Source of the DNA: Streptosporangiaceae bacterium
Lineage (GTDB): Bacteria; Actinomycetota; Actinomycetes; Streptosporangiales; Streptosporangiaceae
Direction of reading: 5' to 3'
NCBI GenBank assembly: GCA_025964695.1
Contig: JAOPYK010000102.1
Location: 1 to 64,000, forward strand
DNA length: 64,000 bases
Made by a program: the position numbers and the translations under genes. This document shows, piece after piece, positions 55,512 through 63,612 of this stretch; positions within the stretch are counted from its first letter, which is position 1; every line of letters begins with the position of its first letter. A model generated the notes under the pieces. It was not told the DNA's origin and did no database searches. It worked only from the letters and a program-made list of their open reading frames with translations.

Positions 55512-55966
55512 TCCGCCCGGCCGGCACACCTGGAAGGCCGCGGTGCCCGGCGTCGCCGCATCGTGATCGTGGCACCATCTCGATGTTCGCGGCCATCTTC
55601 ACGCTGACGGTCATCCTGCTGGCGGGACTGCTGGTCGATGGCGGGCTGGCCATTCACGCACGGGAGCGGGCCTATGACATCGCGGAGCAGGCGGCCCGGG
55701 CGGGCGCCAACGACATCAACGAGGACGCCCTGCGCGCGACGGGGAAGGTGCAGATCAACGACGGTACGGCATGCGGGAAGGCCGACGATCTGATGGCCGC
55801 CTACCCCGGCGAGATCATGAGCAGTAACTGCGACGCGACCACGGACCGCGTCCGGGTGACCGTGCGCATCAGGGTGTCGCTGCAGTTGCTCAGCATTGTG
55901 CCCGGGTTCAGCGCGTTTACTATGACGGGTACGGCGTCCGCTCATCCCGACGAGGGCAACCCCTGA
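55508..55966 (+). CDS. TadG-like pilus protein (short, no vWA domain)
   Basis: 152 residues from GTG in a 4-bp overlap. DRGTISMFAAIFTLTVILLAGLLVDGGLAIHARERAYDIAEQAARAGANDI is the typical TadG N-terminal block (helix followed by DGG and the A-R-A-G-A helix), but the protein stops before any von Willebrand domain. Unlike the two TadE proteins it has no Glu at the +5 position. Two cysteines (TACGKA, SNCDAT). Last pilus component before the LysM-BTAD gene, 8 bp downstream. Confidence 0.85.
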   Translation: MIRPAGTPGRPRCPASPHRDRGTISMFAAIFTLTVILLAGLLVDGGLAIHARERAYDIAEQAARAGANDINEDALRATGKVQINDGTACGKADDLMAAYPGEIMSSNCDATTDRVRVTVRIRVSLQLLSIVPGFSAFTMTGTASAHPDEGNP

Positions 55967-55974
55967 GGGGCGTT

Positions 55975-58926
55975 ATGGCAGCGAAGCAGGCGGTGAAGGT
56001 GCGGGGCGGGCGCAGCGCGCGCGATGTCCTGACGGGGCTCTGTGCGGTGGGTGCACTGGCGGCGCTGGTGGCCGGGATTCCGCTGGCTCTGCTGATCTTC
56101 TTCGGCTCACCGATTCCGACGCGGGCGCCGTCGATGAGCGACTTCACCGAGAAGATCGGGCCCAGCTCGCTCATTCACATCCTGGTGGTGCTGGCCTGGC
56201 TGGCCTGGCTGCAGCTGCTCTTCTGCGTGATCGTCGAGTCGTACGCGGGGATCCGTGGCATCGGCGTACCGGCGAGGGTGCCGCTCGCCGGAGGCACGCA
56301 GTCACTGATCCACCGGCTCGTGGTCAGCGCGCTGCTGCTGTTCACCGCGACCACCGCGATCATGCCCGCGTTCACGGCGCGGGACCTGCATCCGATGCAC
56401 ACGGTGGCGGCCGCGACGGACTACACCGGGCCGTCCCCGACGACGGTGGACCAGGCCACGCAGCGGCTGGCCGAGGACGCCGCGGCCCATCCGGAGCAGA
56501 AGGCCACCACCACGAAGATCTACCGGGTGCAGCCTCCGGAGGGCCGTCATCACGAGAGCCTCTGGGAGATCGCTGACAAGTGTCTCGGTGAGGGACGCCG
56601 CTATCACGAGATCTACGAGCTCAACAAAGGCCATCAGCAGCCCGACGGGTCCATACTGCACAAGGCGAGCCTGATCCGGCCCGGTTGGGTCCTGGAGATG
56701 CCCGCCGACGCGGTCGGGGCCCAGGTGGTCCAGGTCAGTGAGCTCGGCGACTACTTCGCGCACGGCCACCCGGTGCACGGCCACGAAGCCGCACCCCAGC
56801 AGCCGGGCCGGCCCCAGGCCGGTGGCGAGCAGACGCCCGGGGCGAAGAGCGGGACAGCGGGCCAGGGCGGCCATGAGCAGCCCGGCCTGCCCGGCGGGCA
56901 GGCGACCCGGCCGCCCACGGCGGAGCGGCCGCAACCGCAGCCGCAGGGTGAACAGGTCCCCGCCACTCCGCCGGCCCAGGGGAGGAACGGCCACGCCCCC
57001 GGCGGGCAGCTGTCGGGCGGCCCGCACGCGCACCAGCACCAGGACCACGGCGTCCTCGACATCGGCTGGGTGAAGGAGCTGGCGGCGGCGTCGCTGCTGG
57101 CCGCCGGGCTGCTGGTCGCGCTGGGACGGCGGCGGCGCGTGCAGATGTGGCACCGCGCGCTCGGCCACCGGATCGCCGGGCCGGACGGTGACGCAGCGAT
57201 GGCGGAGCAGGCGCTGCGCATCGGCGCCGACTCCGAGGCGGTCCGCCTGCTCGATCTGGGGCTGCGCCAGATGTCCAAGTCGATGGCGGCCGACGGGCGC
57301 ACCCTTCCGACCGTCTATGGCGTCCATCTCAGCGAGGAGAGTCTCGACCTGTGGATCGCCCCCGCCGACCGTAACGCGCCCGCACCCTGGGAGGCGCACG
57401 ACGAGGGACAGGTCTGGCGGCTGCACCACGAGGCCCTGGAAGGACCTGACACGGCCGACCTCAGCGATGTGCTGGCGCCCTACCCCGGGCTGATCTCCCT
57501 CGGCACCAACGACAACGGGCGGATCCTGGTCGACCTGGAGGCGGCGCACGGACTGATCGCGTTGCAGGGGCCGGACGAGATGCGCCGTGCGGTGCTCGCC
57601 GCGGTCGCGGTCGAGCTGGCCACCAACCGCTGGTCCGACCACATGCGGATCACACTGGTCGGCTTCGGCGCGGAGCTGCAGCAGATCGCGCCCGACCGCA
57701 TCCGGAGTGTCGCGACGCTGTCCGAGGCGCTGCCGGAGTTGGAGGCCCGCTCGGCCGAGGTGCAGCAGGCGCTCTCCGCGTCCGGGGTCGACTCGGTGCT
57801 GACCGGCCGCTGCCGTGGGGTGTTCGGTGAGGCCTGGATGCCGCACTACCTGATCATGGCGGATCAGCCGACCGGAGACGAGGCGCACCGGCTGGTCGGG
57901 CTGGCCCGGACCGGCCGGCGGATGGCGGCCGGCTACATCGTCCCCGGCGACGTGCCAGGGGCGGCCTGGACCTGGGAGGTCACCGCCGAAGGCCGGTTGC
58001 AGGCCGGGGTTCTGGGCTTCGACGTCGAGGCGCAGCTCGTGCCCGAACGGCACTATGCCGCGCTCGCCGCGCTGTTCCGTACGGCCGGAACCCTCGACGG
58101 TGTTCCGCTGGCGGAACCGCAGCCGGGTGCGGAGCCTTTCGGGGCACAGGCCGGGGAGCAGCAGCCCGCGGCCGACATCCGGGTGCTCGGCCCGATCGAG
58201 ATCCACGCGCTCGGCCCGATGGAGGAGAGCCGCCGGGCTCTGTGCACCGAGCTCCTGGTCTATCTGGCGACCCATCCCGGCGGGGTGCATCCGACGGTAC
58301 TGAGCGGCGCGGTCTGGCCACGCGGGGTCACGGCGGGAGTGCGGGACGCCACCATCGCCCGCGTCTCCGACTGGCTCGGCCGCGACTCCCGGGGCCGGCC
58401 GAACCTCTACTACGACGACCGTGGCCGGATCAAGCTCGGCTCCGAGGTGCGCATCGACTGGGAGGTCTTCCGCTGGCTGATCTGGCGGTCGGCCGCCGAA
58501 CCCGGTTCCGAGATGGCGTACATGTCCTATGCTCTCGACCTCGTCCGCGGCCCGCTGCTCGCCGACCGTGAGCGCGGCCGTTACGGATGGCTGGCCAGCG
58601 AGGTTCTGGAATACGAGGCGAGCGCCCGGGTGATCGACGTCGCGCAGCGGCTGTTGCTGCTGCGGCTCGACGAGTTCGACGCCCGGGGCGCCATCGCGGC
58701 GGCACGGGCCGGGCTGCTGATGGCGCCCGAGGACGAGGGGCTCTGGCGCAACCTGCTGCGGGCCACCCACGCGGACGGCGACCACACCCGGCTGCGTGCG
58801 GTGGTGGAGGAATTGCGGCACCGGGTCCAGTACGACCCGATGCTGGACCAGCTTCAGCCCGAGACCGAGGCCCTCATCGAGGAGCTCATGCCGATGTACG
58901 GCGAGGTCGCCACACGAGGCGCCTAG
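55975..58926 (+). CDS. Membrane-tethered LysM - SARP/BTAD regulator
   Basis: 983 residues from ATG at 55975. Order: three membrane helices (about 19-42, 65-88, 112-130); a LysM-like domain (about 180-245: SLWEIADKCLGEGRRYHEIYELNKG, LIRPGWVLEMP); a Pro/Gln/Gly/His-rich linker (about 260-355); a fourth helix (about 366-383, ASLLAAGLLVALG) followed by GRRRRVQMW; a central cytoplasmic region of about 340 residues; then an OmpR-like winged helix (about 733-840: DIRVLGPIEIHALG, DATIARVSDWLG) and a bacterial transcriptional activator domain (about 845-975: LVRGPLLADRERGRYGWL, VIDVAQRLLLLRLDEFDARGAIAAARAGL). Likely senses the wall and controls transcription; it closes the Tad operon. Confidence 0.88.
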   Translation: MAAKQAVKVRGGRSARDVLTGLCAVGALAALVAGIPLALLIFFGSPIPTRAPSMSDFTEKIGPSSLIHILVVLAWLAWLQLLFCVIVESYAGIRGIGVPARVPLAGGTQSLIHRLVVSALLLFTATTAIMPAFTARDLHPMHTVAAATDYTGPSPTTVDQATQRLAEDAAAHPEQKATTTKIYRVQPPEGRHHESLWEIADKCLGEGRRYHEIYELNKGHQQPDGSILHKASLIRPGWVLEMPADAVGAQVVQVSELGDYFAHGHPVHGHEAAPQQPGRPQAGGEQTPGAKSGTAGQGGHEQPGLPGGQATRPPTAERPQPQPQGEQVPATPPAQGRNGHAPGGQLSGGPHAHQHQDHGVLDIGWVKELAAASLLAAGLLVALGRRRRVQMWHRALGHRIAGPDGDAAMAEQALRIGADSEAVRLLDLGLRQMSKSMAADGRTLPTVYGVHLSEESLDLWIAPADRNAPAPWEAHDEGQVWRLHHEALEGPDTADLSDVLAPYPGLISLGTNDNGRILVDLEAAHGLIALQGPDEMRRAVLAAVAVELATNRWSDHMRITLVGFGAELQQIAPDRIRSVATLSEALPELEARSAEVQQALSASGVDSVLTGRCRGVFGEAWMPHYLIMADQPTGDEAHRLVGLARTGRRMAAGYIVPGDVPGAAWTWEVTAEGRLQAGVLGFDVEAQLVPERHYAALAALFRTAGTLDGVPLAEPQPGAEPFGAQAGEQQPAADIRVLGPIEIHALGPMEESRRALCTELLVYLATHPGGVHPTVLSGAVWPRGVTAGVRDATIARVSDWLGRDSRGRPNLYYDDRGRIKLGSEVRIDWEVFRWLIWRSAAEPGSEMAYMSYALDLVRGPLLADRERGRYGWLASEVLEYEASARVIDVAQRLLLLRLDEFDARGAIAAARAGLLMAPEDEGLWRNLLRATHADGDHTRLRAVVEELRHRVQYDPMLDQLQPETEALIEELMPMYGEVATRGA

Positions 58927-60164
58927 CGCAGGCCGTGGCCCAGCGAGTAGCGGCCCGGCTGGGGGTAGAAGCAGAGCCCGTGCGGGCCCTTGCCCACCTT
59001 GATCTTCCGGACGACGGCGCCGGTCCGGGTCGAGATCGCGTACACGGCGCCGTCATGGCGACCGGACAGCCACAGCACCGCGCCGTCGGCCGACACCGCG
59101 CCCAGGTCAGGTGAGCCCACTTCGGGCAGCCGCCACTTCCGCACGACCCGGCGGTCGGCGAAGGAGATCAGCGAGATCGTGCCCTCGCCCGGGTTGGTCA
59201 CATAGAGGAGTTCGCCGTCGCGGCTGGGATAGAGCCCGTGCGCGCCCCTGCCGGTCGGGATGAAGCCGATCTCGCGGAACCCGGCGGCGTCGATGACCCG
59301 CACTCCACCGCTCGTCATGTCCGAGACATAGAACACCGTGCCGTCCGGAGAGAGCTTCACGTCCTGCGGCGCGGGCCGGGAAACGGCGAGCCCCGCCCTC
59401 TGCGGGGCTACGAGGTCGATCACCCGGGTCACCGTGCGCCGACGGAGATCGACCTTGATCAGCCGTCCGGAAAACTCACAGCCGACCAGGGCGTACGAGC
59501 CGTCCGCGGTGAAGTCGGCGTGGTTCAGGCCCCGGCACGGCACCGGGATCGAGGCCTGCAATCTCATGGAGTGCGGAGCCCGGAGGTCGATGCGGTGCAT
59601 CCTCTCGGCCAGCACCAGCGCGTGCCGCCCGTCCGGGGTGAAGTACAGGTCGTGCGGTGCGGCCACCGGCACGGCCCTGCCACGGCGTCCGGTCCGCGGG
59701 TCCACCGGGACCAGCGCGCCGCCCCGGTCGTCGTTGACCCAGAGGGTTCTCAGGTCCCAGGACGGAAGCACGTACTGCGGCAGCCGGCCCGCCTTGAAGT
59801 GACCGACGACCGTGTAGGACTCGGGATCGATGACGTCCACGGTGCCGCTCTGGCTGTTCGGCACGTAGACGCGCTGCGGGAATCGCCTGACCACCTGGCT
59901 CAGCATGTCGCCCCGGGTCGCGGCGTACACGTCACGCGTACGTGCCGTGTCGAGCCCTGTCGTGGGCACGCGTCCGGAGGTCGTCGCGGACAGGGACAGG
60001 CCGGGACGGACGTACGGGAACGGAGCGCCGAACCCGAGGACCGGGTCGGCGGGGCTCGGCGGCTGCGCCTTGAACGCCATCGCCTGGCAGCCGCAGAGCA
60101 GGGCGGCACCGACCAGCGCACCCGCCAGTGCGCCGGCCGATCGCCTACCCGAGGTCGCTCGCAT
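58923..60164 (-). CDS. YncE-like seven-bladed beta-propeller lipoprotein
   Basis: 413 residues from ATG at 60164. A lipoprotein signal peptide ends in GAALLCGCQA. The mature part consists of repeated YVPNSQSGTVDVIDPESYTVVG-type blades (VYVPN, LWVNDD, FYVSDMTSGGVRVID, LYVTNPGEGTISLI, LWLSGRHDGAVYAI), i.e. the YVTN/NHL-type propeller often found on cell surfaces. Ligand unknown. Its stop codon overlaps the stop of the LysM-BTAD gene by four bases (CTAG), so the two are tightly convergent. Confidence 0.85.
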   Translation of the reverse strand: MRATSGRRSAGALAGALVGAALLCGCQAMAFKAQPPSPADPVLGFGAPFPYVRPGLSLSATTSGRVPTTGLDTARTRDVYAATRGDMLSQVVRRFPQRVYVPNSQSGTVDVIDPESYTVVGHFKAGRLPQYVLPSWDLRTLWVNDDRGGALVPVDPRTGRRGRAVPVAAPHDLYFTPDGRHALVLAERMHRIDLRAPHSMRLQASIPVPCRGLNHADFTADGSYALVGCEFSGRLIKVDLRRRTVTRVIDLVAPQRAGLAVSRPAPQDVKLSPDGTVFYVSDMTSGGVRVIDAAGFREIGFIPTGRGAHGLYPSRDGELLYVTNPGEGTISLISFADRRVVRKWRLPEVGSPDLGAVSADGAVLWLSGRHDGAVYAISTRTGAVVRKIKVGKGPHGLCFYPQPGRYSLGHGLR

Positions 60165-60267
60165 AACGCGGTGACTGTACCGCCATGACCACACGCTGTG
60201 CCGGATCCGTCACGAAAAGCATGCGATCGTTTGACTGACGGGTCGAACGCGGGAGTGCAGCCAGGGC

Positions 60268-60531
60268 TCAGCGATGTGCGGCTTCGTGGCGGAGCAGCCA
60301 TTCCTTGCGATCGGTGCCGTAGTAGTAGGCACCGGACTTCTTCGGCCCGGCGGCCGACAGCACCCGGTGACAGGGGATCACCGGGGCGATCAGGTTCTGC
60401 GCGCAGGCCTGGCCTGCGGCCCGGGCGGCTTGTTCCAGACCGGCTTGGAGGGCGAGCTCTCCGTAGGTGACGGTGTGCCCGGCGGGATTTCGGACGTCAC
60501 CGTGCGGGTCGGCCCACGGGCCGGGACGAGC
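60268..60531 (-). pseudogene. Remnant of O6-alkylguanine-DNA methyltransferase (C-terminal half, no start codon)
   Basis: The minus strand reads GHTVTYGELALQAGLEQAA, then RAAGQACAQNLIAPVIPCHR and VLSAAGPKKSGAYYYGTDRK, ending EWLLRHEAAHR and TGA at 60268. That is the C-terminal half of an Ada/MGMT protein, with an HTH (TYGELA, AARAAGQA) and the alkyl-acceptor Cys in IPCHRV (codon 60370-60372). The N-terminal half is absent. No ATG, GTG or TTG occurs in frame before the region, and the frame is continuous with the upstream NYN gene, separated only by that gene's TGA (60532-60534). Most likely a truncated pseudogene. Confidence 0.7.
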
Positions 60532-61527
60532 TCAGTCCGAGCGGCCGACGCCGATCCCGAACTCGCGGTAGACGCGTTCCCAGAAGCCGTCGCGCAGCCA
60601 GGTGCGGGCCTCCTGGTAGGGGCGCAGTGAGCGGCCCAGCTCCTTCTCCGCCTCGATGAGCAACTCTTTGTCGATGACCGGCGGCAGGATCGGGCCGGGG
60701 AGCAGGTCGCGGATGTTGTCGCGGCCCCGCTCGAAGATCCACTTCTGGGCGACGTGTTCCCCGATCTCCAGCATCTGGTGCCGGTCCGGCCCGAGCTTGC
60801 CCTCGCTCGGCGGGGGCGAGGCGGGCCGGATCGTCGCGGGGGAGGGCTTGGGCGTCGCCGGGACGGACGCGGGTGCACGGCCGGCGAAGACCTGGGACGG
60901 GGAGGGCACGGGGGCGGTGCGGACGGCCACTCTCGGCTGCTCGGCCGCGGGAACCGACAGCACGCCGGCCTTGCTGAAGTACGGGCGCAGGAAGTCGGCG
61001 GACAGCACCTCGACGGTATCGGACTCCCAGACGAGCCATTCGGCCTGGTTGGAGCCGTGCGTGGGCTCCACGCCCCACAGATGGACCCGTACGCCGTAAC
61101 GCTGGGCCGCTTCGACCGCGGGCAGCATGTCCTCGTCCCCGGCGAGCAGCACCGCGTCGGTGATCGCGCGGTGCCGGGCCAGTGCCTCGAGGTCGGCCCT
61201 CAGCTGCGCGTCCACGCCCTTCTGCTGGCCCTGCGCGTTGAGGTTCCCCAGGCGCAGTTTGACCAGAGGCAGGTTGGCGATCACTCGCTGGTCGACCGTC
61301 GGCTGCCGCCGCGGCGCAGCGTCGAACCAGTAGATCCGCAGCAGTTCGCCGCGGATCCGCTCGGCCGCATGAGAGCTCAGCGATCGGATGAGCTTCTCCG
61401 CCGCGACGCGGTACTCCCGGCGTGAACCGACATCGAGCAGCAGCGCCCCCGAGGCGGCATAGAGATACCCCGCGTCCACGAAAACGGCATAGCGGGCGGG
61501 CTGAGGAACGAGCTCCGAGTTAGCCAT
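60532..61527 (-). CDS. NYN-domain (PIN-like) protein
   Basis: 331 residues from ATG at 61527. The NYN/LabA-type nuclease fold spans about 1-165: RYAVFVDAGYLYAA with the first acidic residue, DAQLRADLEALARHRAITDAVLLAGDEDMLPAVEAAQRYGVRVHLWG with the further conserved aspartates. A Pro-rich linker (about 195-240) joins a C-terminal alpha-helical region (about 245-331: HQMLEIGEHVAQKWIFERGRDNI, FWERVYREFGIGVG). Likely acts on RNA; substrates unknown. Good family conservation in actinomycetes. Confidence 0.85.
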   Translation of the reverse strand: MANSELVPQPARYAVFVDAGYLYAASGALLLDVGSRREYRVAAEKLIRSLSSHAAERIRGELLRIYWFDAAPRRQPTVDQRVIANLPLVKLRLGNLNAQGQQKGVDAQLRADLEALARHRAITDAVLLAGDEDMLPAVEAAQRYGVRVHLWGVEPTHGSNQAEWLVWESDTVEVLSADFLRPYFSKAGVLSVPAAEQPRVAVRTAPVPSPSQVFAGRAPASVPATPKPSPATIRPASPPPSEGKLGPDRHQMLEIGEHVAQKWIFERGRDNIRDLLPGPILPPVIDKELLIEAEKELGRSLRPYQEARTWLRDGFWERVYREFGIGVGRSD

Positions 61528-61655
61528 GGGCTTTCTACCTTATTCGGGCTGAGGCCGTTCCTGGGCGTGAACCACAGCTATCAGCCCCGTGCACGTCCTC
61601 ATAAGGACGCCCCACTTCAGAGCGTATCTCGCAAACCAGGCGAAAGCCTTTGAGG

Positions 61656-61874
61656 CTATCCCGGGAGGCCGCTGGCGCGCCAGGCGCCGGGACCCGCGGT
61701 GACGGGTCGCCGGACCAGCCGGGCACGCCGGGCCCACTCGGAAGGCCTGCGTGCCGGACGGCCGGCGGCGCCGGCCGCGGCCGCCCGCGCCGTCAGCACG
61801 GCCACCAACGCCGCGATCTCCTCCGGCGTCGCGTCACCGCGCACCACCTGAAGGAACGGTCGCCCCTCGGTCAT
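61656..61874 (-). CDS. accE: Acyl-CoA carboxylase epsilon subunit
   Basis: 72 residues from ATG at 61874 (GGAGGG ten bases upstream); an ATG 24 bp further up lies before the ribosome binding site. The sequence LQVVRGDATPEEIAALVAVLTARAAAAG followed by SEWARRARLVRRP and PGAWRASGLPG matches the small epsilon subunit of actinobacterial acetyl/propionyl-CoA carboxylases, which strengthens the alpha-beta complex. It follows the beta subunit gene by 38 bp. Confidence 0.88.
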   Translation of the reverse strand: MTEGRPFLQVVRGDATPEEIAALVAVLTARAAAAGAAGRPARRPSEWARRARLVRRPVTAGPGAWRASGLPG

Positions 61875-61912
61875 GACGCCCTCCTTTCCGAAATGCACGA
61901 GCGCGGGATGGG

Positions 61913-63505
61913 CTAGAGCGGGATGTTGCCGTGCTTCTTGGGCGGAAGGGTCTTGCGCTTGTCGCGGAGGGCTCGCAGGGCTTTGATGATCTGCCCCCGG
62001 GTCTCGGACGGCTTGATGACCGCGTCCACGTAACCGCGCTCGGCGGCGATGAACGGATTGGCCAGGGTGTCCTCGTACTCGGTGATGAGCGAGGCCCGGC
62101 GGGAGTCCGGGTCGGTGGCCTCGGCCAGCTCCCGCCGGTACAGGATGTTCACCGCGCCCTGCGCCCCCATGACGGCGATCTGCGCGGTCGGCCAGGCCAG
62201 GTTGATGTCGGCGCCCAGGTGCTTGGAGCCCATGACGTCGTAGGCGCCGCCGTACGCCTTCCGGGTGATCACAGTGACCAGCGGGACCGTCGCCTCCGCG
62301 TAGGCGTACAGCAGTTTGGCGCCCCGGCGGATGATGCCGCCGTACTCCTGGTCGGTGCCGGGCAGGAACCCGGGTACGTCCACGAAGGTCAGCACCGGGA
62401 TGTTGAAGGCGTCGCAGGTGCGGACGAAGCGGGCCGCCTTCTCGGAGGCGTCGATGTCCAGGGTGCCGGCGAACTGCATCGGCTGGTTGGCGACGACGCC
62501 GACAGAGTGTCCCTCCACCCGGCCGAAACCGACCACGATGTTGGGCGCGAACAACGGGTGCACCTCGAGGAACTCACCGTCGTCGAGCACGTGCTCGATG
62601 ACGGTGTGCATGTCGTAGGGCTGGTTCGGGGAGTCCGGGATCAGGGTGTCGAGCGCCTCGTCCAGTGCCTCCAGGTCCACCGGTGTCTCGAAGACCGGGG
62701 CCTCGTCGAGGTTGTTGGACGGGAGATAGGACAGCAGCGCCTTGACGTACTCGATCGCGTCGGGCTCGTCGGTCGCCTGGTAGTGGGCCACCCCGGACTT
62801 GGAGTTGTGGGTGTGCGCGCCGCCCAGCTCCTCCATCGTGACCTCTTCGCCGGTGACCGTCTTGATGACGTCCGGCCCGGTGATGAACATGTGCGAGGTC
62901 TGGTCGACCATGACGATGAAGTCGGTGATGGCGGGGGAGTACACCGCGCCGCCCGCGCACGGTCCCATGATCAGCGAAATCTGCGGGATGACCCCCGAGG
63001 CGTGCACGTTGCGCTTGAAGATCTCGGCGTAGAGGCCGAGGGCGACCACGCCCTCCTGGATCCGCGCCCCACCGGAGTCGTTGATGCCGACGACCGGGCA
63101 CCCGGTCTTGACCGCGTGGTCCATGACCTTGCAGATCTTCTCGCCGAAGACCTCGCCGAGGGAACCGCCCGAGACGGTGAAGTCCTGGCTGAAGACCGCC
63201 ACCGGACGACCGTCGACCGTGCCGTAGCCGGTGACGACCCCGTCGCCGTACGGCCGGTTCTTCTCCATGCCGAAGTTGGTGGAACGGTGCCGGGCCAGCC
63301 CGTCGAACTCGACGAACGAGCCCTCGTCGAGGAAGGCGTCGATCCGCTCGCGCGCGGTCAGCTTGCCTTTGGCGTGCTGTTTCTCGACCGCCTTGGCGGA
63401 CCCCGCGTGCACGGCCTCGTACCGGCGTCGCTCCAGGTCCGCGATCTTGCCCGCGGTCGTGTGGATGTCTACGTCACCCGTGGGTTCAACAGCTTCCATC
63501 GCCAT
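61913..63505 (-). CDS. Acyl-CoA carboxylase beta subunit (carboxyltransferase; propionyl/acetyl-CoA type)
   Basis: 530 residues from ATG at 63505 (a second ATG two codons later is possible). Transfers carboxyl from biotin to acyl-CoA. Typical AccD5/PccB features: [31 protein letters not shown] (oxyanion hole region), [68 protein letters not shown] and [19 protein letters not shown]. Gives malonyl- or methylmalonyl-CoA precursors. Operon with accE; the biotinylated alpha subunit is encoded at 40.4-42.1 kb. Confidence 0.95.
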   Translation of the reverse strand: MAMEAVEPTGDVDIHTTAGKIADLERRRYEAVHAGSAKAVEKQHAKGKLTARERIDAFLDEGSFVEFDGLARHRSTNFGMEKNRPYGDGVVTGYGTVDGRPVAVFSQDFTVSGGSLGEVFGEKICKVMDHAVKTGCPVVGINDSGGARIQEGVVALGLYAEIFKRNVHASGVIPQISLIMGPCAGGAVYSPAITDFIVMVDQTSHMFITGPDVIKTVTGEEVTMEELGGAHTHNSKSGVAHYQATDEPDAIEYVKALLSYLPSNNLDEAPVFETPVDLEALDEALDTLIPDSPNQPYDMHTVIEHVLDDGEFLEVHPLFAPNIVVGFGRVEGHSVGVVANQPMQFAGTLDIDASEKAARFVRTCDAFNIPVLTFVDVPGFLPGTDQEYGGIIRRGAKLLYAYAEATVPLVTVITRKAYGGAYDVMGSKHLGADINLAWPTAQIAVMGAQGAVNILYRRELAEATDPDSRRASLITEYEDTLANPFIAAERGYVDAVIKPSETRGQIIKALRALRDKRKTLPPKKHGNIPL

Positions 63506-63612
63506 GCGGGCAAGAGTAACCGGACCCTGACCCGCAACTTCCGAGCACCCCGGCTAGATCGCGTGAGTCCGGGTAGTACCCCGGCGGAACCGGCGTTCGC
63601 AGGGAGGAACGC

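Noticed and set aside
56302..58821. 839-codon minus-strand open frame opposite the LysM-BTAD gene
   Set aside because: Complement of a gene with clear membrane, LysM and BTAD features; the antisense product is Arg/Gln/His-rich without a fold.
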